Part shown: positions 57,202 through 64,000 of the stretch, piece by piece
How the letters are laid out: every line of letters starts with the position of its first letter
Position numbering within the stretch: the stretch's first letter is position 1
Assembly (NCBI GenBank): GCA_027494135.1
Contig: JAOSJK010000012.1
Coordinates: 439,001 to 503,000 of the forward strand
Direction of reading: 5' to 3'
Length of the DNA stretch: 64,000 nt
Source of the DNA: Acidimicrobiia bacterium
GTDB taxonomy: Bacteria; Actinomycetota; Acidimicrobiia; IMCC26256; PALSA-610
The notes under the pieces: model-generated
The model's database searches: none
What the model saw: the letters and a program-made list of their open reading frames with translations, nothing else
Told to the model about the DNA's origin: nothing
Made by a program: the position numbers and the translations under genes

Positions 57202-57684
57202 TCAGACTTCGCGCTCGGGGTCGAGGTCTTTGGCGATCAGGAAGCCCCTGGCCCGCTCGGCGAGCGCGTAGCGGGCGACGATGTCGTGGAAGGCGGGGCC
57301 GTGGTTCGGCTCGGCCAGGTGCGCCAGCTCATGGACCAGGACGTAGTCGAGCACCCAGTCCGGGAACGCCGCGAGCCGCGACGAGACCCGGATGCTGCGC
57401 GCCTCGGGGGAGCACGACCCCCACCTCTCGGCCTGGTTCTCCGCCCACACGACCGATTCCGCGATCGGCAGATCGTGCCGTCGCGCGAGGTCGTGGGCGC
57501 GGCGCTCCAGGTCGATGCGCTCGCGCGCCACCCGACGCTCCATCCGCTGCCGCAGCTCGTCGGCGATCTCGCGAGCCTGCTCCAGAGGCATCCACCGCGG
57601 GAAGGAGACGCGGAGCCGGTCGCCCACGAGGACGCCGGCCACGTGCTTGCGCCGCTGCGTCCCTCGCACGAGCTCGATCTCCAC
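57202..57684 (-). CDS. YgjP-like zinc metallopeptidase
   Basis: DUF45/YgjP family. RKHVAGVLVGDRLRVSFPRW, ENQAERWGSCSPEARSIRVS and the gluzincin-like motif DYVLVHELAHLAEPNHGPAF (HExxH with a third His) are intact. 160 residues from the GTG at 57684; the frame is open upstream to 57756, but that would overlap the divergent gene at 57729. Physiological substrate unknown. Confidence 0.86.
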   Translation of the reverse strand: MEIELVRGTQRRKHVAGVLVGDRLRVSFPRWMPLEQAREIADELRQRMERRVARERIDLERRAHDLARRHDLPIAESVVWAENQAERWGSCSPEARSIRVSSRLAAFPDWVLDYVLVHELAHLAEPNHGPAFHDIVARYALAERARGFLIAKDLDPEREV

Positions 57685-57728
57685 AGCGGTCAACCTAACG
57701 CGGGTCTGAGACACTACGGTCGCCTCGC

Positions 57729-59279
57729 GTGAACGGATCAGACGCAGCACGCTCACGGAACGCCACGCCCGACGCTCCCACCTCGGATCCGGCTGCCGAT
57801 CTCGCGGCTACGACCGCCGCTTGGGTCGACCGCCACTGGGACCACGACACGTCGCTGCTCTGGAACCCGCCGGGAGCGTTCGGCGACCTCGCGCCGCCGC
57901 ACTCGCTCCACCTCGTCCCGGGCAGCGCCTGGCACGCGATGACGTTGCTGCACCGCGGAGCGTCGGACGACGCCGAGCGGGCCGTCGGCGCCATCGAGTC
58001 GCTCCTCGCCCTCCAGTACGACGAGCCGGGCACGGCAATACACGGGACGTTCGCCCGCTTCGCGGAGTGGCCCCACCCTCCCGCCGACCCGGTCATGTGG
58101 GACGACTACGACCCGAACTGGCGGCAGTTCCTGGGCACCACCTTCGGCCTGCTGCTCCGGTCACGCCCCGGCGCGCTCCCGGGCGACGTCGAGGAGCGTG
58201 TCGTGCGCGCCATGGACCTCGCCGTGCGCGGCGAGCCCGACGGCAGGGTCGCGCCCTGGTACTCGAACATCGCCCTGATGAAGGCGTGGCTCGAGGTCGA
58301 CCACGGCGATCGCACCGGCGACACCGGCCTCGTCGAGCGCGGCGAGGCCCTCGCCGCCGAGGTGGTCGCGCTCTTCGACCGCCACGGGGCATTCGACGAG
58401 TACAACTCCGCCACGTACTACGGCATCGATCTGTACGCCCTCGCCCTCTGGAGGGACTGGTCCGCCTCGCCACGCCTGCGCGAGTGGGGCGGGCGCATCG
58501 AGTCGGCCCTGTGGCGCGACCTCTCGGGCTTCTACCACGCCGGCCTGCGCAACCTCGCCGGCCCCTACACGCGCTCCTACACGATGGACCTGACGGGCTC
58601 CGTAGGGCTGCTGGGACTCTGGATCTGGGCGGCGCTCGGGAGGGCGGACGCCCCGGTGCCCGACCTCCCCGGCGATCCCGACGTCGCCCTCGACCACTCG
58701 CACGATCTCGCGCTCGGCACCCTCGTCGCGCTCCTCGGCCCGCGCATCCCCGACGACGCAATCGCAGACCTCACGTTGTTCCGAGGCGAGCGCCGCGTCG
58801 AGCACGACCTCGGCTCCGGGCGCATCGCGTCGGCGTGGCTCGCCCCGGACGTCATGGTCGGCGCCGAGCGGGGCCCGGCAGACTGGGGCGGCTGGGACCA
58901 GTACCACCCGGCGACCATCCACTGGACGCACCCCGACGGCGGCGTCGCCTGGTTGCGGCTCCTGCACGGCGGCGGTGTCGACGCGGTGGCGTCGCCCGGA
59001 GTGCTCGAGGTCACAGCCCGTCCCCCCGCGTCCGGCCGCGACGGCACTGCGCTGCTCGGCGCGCTCGGAGCGGGTGAGGCCCGGCTCGGGAGCGGCGGCC
59101 GCTGGTCGCTGCCCGGGCTCGACGTGCGCGTCACCTCCGACGGCGCTCTCGGCGAGCCCATCTACGGCTCCCCGGGCGACGCCGGCCCCGGGGGCTCCGG
59201 CGAGGTGCGGCTCCCGATCGCGCCACCCGGAGTAGGGGAACCGCTGAGGATCCGCATCGAGGTCGACCCTCGGGCGTGA
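57729..59279 (+). CDS. Predicted (alpha/alpha)6 toroid protein, possibly carbohydrate-active
   Basis: Not recognised with certainty. 516 residues, no signal peptide. The N-terminal 330 residues look like paired helices with conserved aromatics and acids: WVDRHWDHDTSLLWNPPGAF, TAIHGTFARFAEWPHP, NWRQFLGTTFGLLL, PWYSNIALMKAWLEV and FDEYNSATYYGIDLYALALW. The last resembles the EYNSPTYYG motif of six-hairpin glycosidase-like proteins. The C-terminal 190 residues look beta-rich (ADWGGWDQYHPATIHWTHPD). GTG start at 57729. A hydrolase or lyase acting on a sugar polymer is plausible; catalytic residues cannot be fixed. Confidence 0.6.
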   Translation: MNGSDAARSRNATPDAPTSDPAADLAATTAAWVDRHWDHDTSLLWNPPGAFGDLAPPHSLHLVPGSAWHAMTLLHRGASDDAERAVGAIESLLALQYDEPGTAIHGTFARFAEWPHPPADPVMWDDYDPNWRQFLGTTFGLLLRSRPGALPGDVEERVVRAMDLAVRGEPDGRVAPWYSNIALMKAWLEVDHGDRTGDTGLVERGEALAAEVVALFDRHGAFDEYNSATYYGIDLYALALWRDWSASPRLREWGGRIESALWRDLSGFYHAGLRNLAGPYTRSYTMDLTGSVGLLGLWIWAALGRADAPVPDLPGDPDVALDHSHDLALGTLVALLGPRIPDDAIADLTLFRGERRVEHDLGSGRIASAWLAPDVMVGAERGPADWGGWDQYHPATIHWTHPDGGVAWLRLLHGGGVDAVASPGVLEVTARPPASGRDGTALLGALGAGEARLGSGGRWSLPGLDVRVTSDGALGEPIYGSPGDAGPGGSGEVRLPIAPPGVGEPLRIRIEVDPRA

Positions 59280-59325
59280 AGCACCCGATCGGTGATCCCG
59301 GGTGCCGCCGACGCCTGCGGCCTGG

Positions 59326-59691
59326 CTACGACCAGCCGAGCTCGTCGAGCCGGTCGTCGTCGATGCCGAAGTGGTGCGCGAACTCGTGCAGGAGCGTCTC
59401 GTAGACGTGGTCGTAGAGGGCATCCTCGTCGGTGCTGATCGCGCAGAGCGGAAGACGGAAGAGCGTCACGCGGTCCGGCATCGCCCCCGAGTAGCCCAGC
59501 GGGCTGCGACGCGTCTGATCCACCCCCTCGTACAGGCCGAGGAGCGTCCCGGACCGGCCGTCGAGCTGCCGCGCCGTGGGCCGGTCTTCCACGAGGACCG
59601 CGACGTTCTCGATCGTCTCGAGCAGGTCGTCGGGGAGCGCGTCGATCGCCTCGGAGACGAGCTGCTCGAAGCGCCTACGTGACAGTTTCAC
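59326..59691 (-). CDS. Metallopeptidase family protein (zincin, DUF1025-like)
   Basis: A 121-residue protein: SRRRFEQLVSEAIDALPDDL, ENVAVLVEDRPT, LGLYEGVDQTRRS, RVTLFRLPLCAISTDED and the zinc motif ETLLHEFAHHFGIDDDRLDE (HExxHxxGxxD). This matches the short actinobacterial zincin family of unknown substrate. Intact, ATG start. A promoter-like sequence on the opposite strand lies 30 bp beyond its start. Confidence 0.9.
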   Translation of the reverse strand: MKLSRRRFEQLVSEAIDALPDDLLETIENVAVLVEDRPTARQLDGRSGTLLGLYEGVDQTRRSPLGYSGAMPDRVTLFRLPLCAISTDEDALYDHVYETLLHEFAHHFGIDDDRLDELGWS

Positions 59692-60103
59692 GACAAGAAG
59701 GTAGCGGTCGTGAAAACCTCTTGACCTACGTCGCGCGCAGGCTTACTGTCGCTCCTACCGGGAAACGGTGTGCACACTCCCGAGGCCCCGCCACACGGTG
59801 GGACTCGGAGCAGGCTCGCCGGGCACCGGTCCGAGGCCGACTCCTCCGGGAGCGAGCCACGGCGAGGTCGTCGAGTCATGGCGACGCAACGGTTCGCAAG
59901 AGCCGCTGCGGCGCCGAGGTGGACGGCCACGGGGAACGGCCCCGAGGAGCTCGGAGCTGCGCGAGCGGCGATGACTACTCGGGGCCCTCCCGCCGGGGCT
60001 CGACGCGGCGCCGCGCGCAGGGCCCCCGCACCCACCCGCCCGCAGCCGCCGCACGCAGCCACAGCCCGCTGCCGCTGTCGTACGCCGCCGGTAAGGTCCG
60101 GGG
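59692..60103 (+). other. 412-bp region without a convincing gene
   Basis: Between the metallopeptidase start and the uvrD2 start. All frames on both strands give low-complexity Arg/Ala/Pro/Ser proteins with no family resemblance. It starts with a good promoter on the plus strand and so may be a long leader of uvrD2. It contains GC-rich inverted segments (for example around CGGTTCGCAAGAGCCG, 59891-59906), but I could not match tmRNA, RNase P RNA, SRP RNA or a known riboswitch. Confidence 0.5.
59721..59749 (+). promoter_or_regulatory. Sigma-70-type promoter
   Basis: TTGACC (59721-59726, five of six to consensus), a 17-base spacer, then TACTGT (59744-59749, four of six). Spacing is optimal. Expected transcription start is near 59757, about 350 bases before the uvrD2 GTG, implying a long leader or an undetected small RNA. 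Confidence 0.55.
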
Positions 60104-62219
60104 GTGGCGCGCGATCCTCTCTTCGACGACCTCGACGAGAGCCAGCGCGCCGCGGTGACCGCCGAGGGCGCGCCGCTAGCGATCCTCGCGCCGGCCGGCT
60201 CGGGCAAGACGAGGGTCCTCACGAGGCGCATCGCATGGAGCGCCCGCGAAGGGCGTGCCGACCCGGCCAGGGTCCTGGCCGTGACCTTCACCCGCATAGC
60301 CGCGGGAGAGCTCAGGGGGCGGCTGCGCACCCTGGGGGTCGAGGGCGCGGTCACCGCCGGCACGTTCCACGCGCTGGCGCTCGCCCAGCTCCGGCGCCGA
60401 GCCTCCGACCAGAAGCGAGATCTGCCGTCGCTCCTCGACCGCAAGGGCCGCATCCTCGGCCCTCTCCTGGGGCTGCACGGCCCGGAGGCCGCCGTCGCCA
60501 TCACCGAGACCGCCGCCGAGATCGAGTGGGCCAAGGCCCGCTGCCTGCGACCGGAGGAGCTCGCGCACGCGGCCGAGGCCTCCCGCCGGCGCCTGCCGCG
60601 CCCGGCCCATGAGCTCGCCGACCTCTACGCCCGGTACGAAGCGGAGAAGCGGCGCCGGCGGCTCCTCGACTTCGACGACCTCCTCTGGTGGTGCGCCGAG
60701 GCGGTCGAGACCGACCCGGAGTTCGCCGCCTCCCAGCGGTTCCGGTTCAGGCACCTCTTCGTCGACGAGTTCCAGGACGTCAGCCCGGCACAGCTCCGAC
60801 TCGTGCGGGCTTGGCTCGGCGACCGTCGCGACCTCTGCGTCGTCGGCGACGACGCCCAGGCGATCTACGGCTTCGCCGGTGCCGACCCCTCGGCGCTCTC
60901 CGATTTCGAGCGGCACTTCCCCGGCGCCGAGGTCGTCCGGCTGCGACTCAACTACCGGTCCACGCCTCAGGTGATCGCCGCCTCCGCGGCCGCCCTCTCG
61001 GGCGACTCCGGGGTCCGCCGACCGATGCCCGGTGCAGTCGTCGATGCCGGGCCCGTGCCCGCGGTGACGGCCTACCCCACCGACGACGACGAGACCGCCG
61101 GGGTGGCACGCGCTCTCGCCGCGGCGCACTCGCGGGGGTGCCGTGGAGGGCGATGGCGGTGCTCTACCGGGTGAACGCGCAGTCGGCCGGCTTCGAGGTG
61201 GCGCTGCGCCGCGCCGGCATCCCCTTCCGTGTCGCCGGCGCCGGGAGGTTCGTCGACCGCCCCGAGGTGAAGGCCGCCCTCGCTGCGCTGCGCACCGGCG
61301 CCGACGGGGCGCCCGGTCGCCCCTTCGCCGACCTCCTCACCGATCTGGCCGCGGGCACGGCCGGCCTCGACGATGAGCAATCGGGTGGAGCGGAGATGCC
61401 GGGCGGTGGCGACGTGCCACCCGGCTCCTCCCCGGCCCGCGAAGACCTCGCCGCAGGTGGCACCGAGCGCCGAGAGCACATCGACGCGCTGCTGCACCTC
61501 GGACGCGAGTACCTCGCGGCCGAGGGCGGGCTCGGCTCCCACTCGGGATTCGTGTCGTGGCTCGCGGCAGCCACACGCGGAGAGGGCGACGCCGCCGACG
61601 GCGACGTCGTCGAGCTCCTCACATTCCACAAGGCGAAGGGCCTCGAGTGGCCGATCGTCTTCGTCACGGGCATCGAGGCCGGGCTCGTGCCCATCTCGTA
61701 CGCGAAGACGCCCGAGGCAAGGGCGGAGGAGCAGCGCCTCCTGCACGTCGCACTGAGCCGCGCCGAGCGCGAGCTGCACCTGTCGTGGGCGGAGGAGCGC
61801 GTCTTCGGTGGGCGGGCCGCGCGCCGCCGGCCGAGCCCGCTCCTCGCCGGGATCGAGTCGGCGAACACCCCGGGGGCCGCCGACCGCGTGCCCGACGCCG
61901 CACTCCAGGTCGACCGGATGCGCGCGACGCTGCACGGCTCCGGCAGCGAGGGCCGGCACCGACGTCGCGGCTCGCGTGCAAGCGGCGAGCCCGACTCCCC
62001 GCTGCTGGCCGCGCTCAAGGCCTGGCGTCTCGAGGCGCGCGTGCAGCGAACGTGCCCGCATACGTCGTCTTCGACAACGCGACGCTCGCCGCCGTCACCG
62101 AGGCCCGCCCCCGGAGGCCCGAGGATCTGCTCGCGATCCGCGGCATCGGCCCGACCAAGGCCGACCGCTTCGGGGCCGACCTGATCGACCTCGTGACCCG
62201 CCACCCGCCCGACGACTGA
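60104..62219 (+). CDS. uvrD2: UvrD2-type DNA helicase with C-terminal HRDC domain (two frameshifts)
   Basis: Superfamily 1 helicase. Motifs: LDESQRAAVTAEGAPLAILA, Walker A APAGSGKTRVLTRRI, AVTFTRIAAGELRGRL, VDEFQDVSPAQLRLVRAWLG, VVGDDAQAIYGFAGA, LRLNYRSTPQVIAAS, LLTFHKAKGLEWPIVFVTGI and EEQRLLHVALSRAERELHLS. The HRDC domain ends the protein (VVFDNATLAAVTEARPRRPE, DLLAIRGIGPTKADRFG), as in mycobacterial UvrD2. Frames shift near 61140 and 62045. About 705 residues from the GTG at 60104. Role: DNA repair or fork processing. Confidence 0.92.
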
Positions 62220-62243
62220 CGTACCCGTCGGTAACCACGCCGA

Positions 62244-62259
62244 CCGGAGGCGCCTCCGG
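62244..62259 (+). terminator. Possible hairpin after uvrD2
   Basis: CCGGAGGCGCCTCCGG is a perfect 16-bp palindrome 25 bases past the uvrD2 stop. There is no T run and no loop beyond a few bases, so its role as terminator is only suggested by position. Confidence 0.3.
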
Positions 62260-62281
62260 CCCGGGCCGTGGAGACCCGGCA

Positions 62282-62310
62282 TTGACGCGGCTCTCCCGCG
62301 GGCAGAGGAT
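62282..62310 (+). promoter_or_regulatory. Possible promoter of the sigma-region-4-like gene
   Basis: TTGACG (62282-62287), 17 bases, then GAGGAT (62305-62310). The -35 matches five of six; the -10 matches only three of six. It sits 28 bases before the ATG at 62338. Confidence 0.35.
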
Positions 62311-62337
62311 CTGTGTACGACGACCAGGAGGTCGGCC

Positions 62338-62649
62338 ATGTCGAGGTCCACCCTGCCCCTCTTCCCCACCGACGAGGGCTGGCCGTACCCCGACTCGTCG
62401 ACCTCACCCGACCAGGTCGACGACGCAGACATCGACCTCGACGCGCTCGAGCTGCGCGTCGACCCCCACGCCTTCGACACCCTCTCGGATCTCGAACGGT
62501 CCGCCCTCTTCCATCGCTTCGGGCTGAGGGGAGAGACCTGCCTGTCCATGAAGCAGCTGGGACCCGCGCTCGGCTGCACCCGCTCCGAGGCGCGGCGGCT
62601 CGTCGGGACGGCGATCGACAAGGTGCGCACCCGCCTCACCGCCCCGTAG
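62338..62649 (+). CDS. Small sigma-region-4-like helix-turn-helix protein
   Basis: A 103-residue protein. The first 50 residues are acidic and Pro/Asp-rich (DEGWPYPDSSTSPDQVDDAD). The rest resembles sigma-70 region 4: FDTLSDLERSALFHRFGLRG, ETCLSMKQLGPALGCTRSEA and RRLVGTAIDKVRTRLT. It has no region 2, so it cannot act as a complete sigma factor; it may bind DNA or a -35-like element as a modulator. AGGAGG is seven bases upstream of the ATG. In mycobacteria the gene beside uvrD2 is whiB7; this is not a WhiB protein. Confidence 0.72.
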   Translation: MSRSTLPLFPTDEGWPYPDSSTSPDQVDDADIDLDALELRVDPHAFDTLSDLERSALFHRFGLRGETCLSMKQLGPALGCTRSEARRLVGTAIDKVRTRLTAP

Positions 62650-62694
62650 ACAACCGCATGCTGCCCCCGCCGGAGCGCCGGTAGCGTCGTCGTC

Positions 62695-64000
62695 GTGCAC
62701 CACTACGACGAGTCCACCGACCGCATGGCCGACGCGGTGCTCGCGTATGCGCGCATGCGCCTCAAGCTCGACCCCGTCCCCCTCGACGGCTCCGTCCGCC
62801 CCGACGAGCTCGCGCAGAGGGCGGCCTCGCTCATCACACCCGGGGCAACGACCCCGAGGAGGTGCTGCGCGCTTCGCCGAGGTCCTCGCGCCGGCGGTGA
62901 TCTCCTGCGACAGCCCCCGCTTCCTCTCGTTCATCCCCGCCGCACCCACCAAGGCGTCGCTCCTCTTCGACATGATCGTCTCCGCCTCGTCGCTGCAGGG
63001 CATCTCCTGGCTCGAGGCTGCCGGTGCCGTGCACGCAGAGAACCAAGCTCTGCGATTCGTCTCCGATCTCGCCGGCCTGCCCGAAGGCGCGGGCGGCTGC
63101 TTCGTGGCCGGCGGGTCGGCCGGGAACCTGTCTGCTCTCGCCGTGGCGAGGGAAGCGGCAGCGGCGCGTCACCGCGCGACGCCCGACCGGTGGCGGGTCG
63201 CCGTCAGCGAGCAGACACACTCGTCCGTGGCGAACACGCTTCGGATGCTCGGCTGCGCGCCGTTCGACGTCGCCACCGACGACGCGCGCATGACCGGAGC
63301 CACGCTCGCCGCGGCACTCGACGCCCACCCGGATGCAGACTCGGTCTGCGCGGTCGTCGCGACCGCGGGCACTACCAACGCCGGGATCGTCGACGACATC
63401 TCGGGCATCGCCGAGGTCTGCCGCACCAGGGGGCTGTGGCTCCACGTCGACGGCGCATACGGAGCGGCGGCGCTGCTTGCGCCGAGCGCGCGCCACCTGT
63501 TCGACGGCGTCGAGCACGCCGACTCGCTGGTGGTGGACCCTCACAAGTGGCTCTACGCGCCGTTCGACTGCGCCGCTCTGGTCTACCGGGAGCCCCACCT
63601 GCGCGCGCGGTGCACGCGCAGGAGGCCTCCTACCTCGACGTGATCCACGGCGACGACGGAGGCTGGAACCCGTCCGACTACGCCTATCACCTCACTCGTC
63701 GCGCACGTGGGCTGCCGCTCTGGTTCTCCCTGGCTGTTCACGGCACCGACGCCTACCGCGACGCGATCGAGACAACCCTCGATCTGGCGCGCACCGCCGC
63801 AGCGCGCGTCGACGCCGAGCCGCAGCTCGAGCTCGTGCGCGAGCCCGACCTCTCCATCGTCCTCTTCCGACGCCTCGGCTGGTCACCCGAGGACTACTCG
63901 CGCTGGTCCCGTGATCTGCTCGCCGCGCAGGTCGCGTTCGTGACGCCTTCCACGTGGGCCGGCGAGACCGTCGCACGTCTAGCGTTCCTGCACCCGGGGA
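62695..64000 (+). CDS. PLP-dependent group II decarboxylase (frameshifted, cut by window end)
   Basis: Aromatic amino acid / glutamate decarboxylase fold. VHHYDESTDRMADAVLAYAR and a GGNDPEEVLRAF segment lead to SCDSPRFLSFIPAAPTKASL, SWLEAAGAVHAENQALRFVS and FVAGGSAGNLSALAVAREAA. EQTHSSVANTLRMLGCAPFD, ATAGTTNAGIVDDISGIAEV, LWLHVDGAYGAAALL and the cofactor lysine in VVDPHKWLYAPFDC follow. Frames shift near 62845, 62870 and 63605, then NPSDYAYHLTRRARGLPLWF continues to the edge. GTG start at 62695. Incomplete at the 3' end, at least 435 residues. Which amino acid is used cannot be told. Confidence 0.88.
   Translation, partial: MHHYDESTDRMADAVLAYARMRLKLDPVPLDGSVRPDELAQRAASLITPGATTPRRCCALRRGPRAGGDLLRQPPLPLVHPRRTHQGVAPLRHDRLRLVAAGHLLARGCRCRARREPSSAIRLRSRRPARRRGRLLRGRRVGREPVCSRRGEGSGSGASPRDARPVAGRRQRADTLVRGEHASDARLRAVRRRHRRRAHDRSHARRGTRRPPGCRLGLRGRRDRGHYQRRDRRRHLGHRRGLPHQGAVAPRRRRIRSGGAACAERAPPVRRRRARRLAGGGPSQVALRAVRLRRSGLPGAPPARAVHAQEASYLDVIHGDDGGWNPSDYAYHLTRRARGLPLWFSLAVHGTDAYRDAIETTLDLARTAAARVDAEPQLELVREPDLSIVLFRRLGWSPEDYSRWSRDLLAAQVAFVTPSTWAGETVARLAFLHPG

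Noticed and set aside
59770..60103. tmRNA, RNase P RNA or SRP RNA in the non-coding region before uvrD2
   Set aside because: None of the conserved sequence blocks of these RNAs can be found.

Overview
This is a GC-rich chromosomal window from an actinobacterium, inferred to be a deep-branching lineage such as Acidimicrobiia. The inference rests on the whiG / M23 peptidase / rpsB / tsf order, the DUF2469-yraN pair, a UvrD2-type helicase ending in an HRDC domain, two F420-type luciferase-like oxidoreductases, GTP-dependent PEP carboxykinase, and frequent GTG starts. I see no phage, transposase, CRISPR array, rRNA or tRNA.

Layout. 62-5568 (+): assimilatory sulfate reduction (sulfite reductase, APS reductase, cysD, cysN, cysC), then a methyltransferase. 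6429-15011 (-): rpsB-tsf-pyrH-frr-cdsA-dxr-site-2 protease-ispG, joining translation, lipid and isoprenoid synthesis. 15199-18924 (-): an M23 peptidase/lipase-like fusion, the sigma factor WhiG and a XerC-type recombinase. 19052-21963 (+): comM, dprA and a small zinc-ribbon gene. 21984-43531, almost all (-): enoyl-CoA hydratase, then yraN, DUF2469, rplS, trmD, rimM, khpA, rpsP, ffh, ftsY, mscS, smc, mutM, rnc, plsX, rpmF, yceD, a DivIVA-like gene, coaD, rsmD, recG and a DAK-domain kinase. 43610-64000: mixed housekeeping genes, including rpmB, pckG, ddl, an acyl-CoA ligase, galK, a HIT protein, a predicted toroid hydrolase, uvrD2 and a PLP decarboxylase cut by the window end.

About twenty-five genes are broken by single-base indels, many in short G or C runs and many in essential genes (smc, ftsY, cdsA, dxr, plsX, recG). 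Because conserved protein continues at once in another frame, I read these as sequencing or assembly errors rather than decay, and I give the repaired spans.

Most unusual content: an acyl-carrier-protein-like domain, lacking the phosphopantetheine serine, fused to RNase III; a 41-bp palindrome present three times (two copies bracket a small membrane-protein gene, and copies supply the stop codons of two genes); a 39-residue poly-aspartate tract in the KH protein KhpA; an M23 peptidase fused to a lipase-like hydrolase; and a histidine-kinase-like protein missing its phospho-acceptor histidine.
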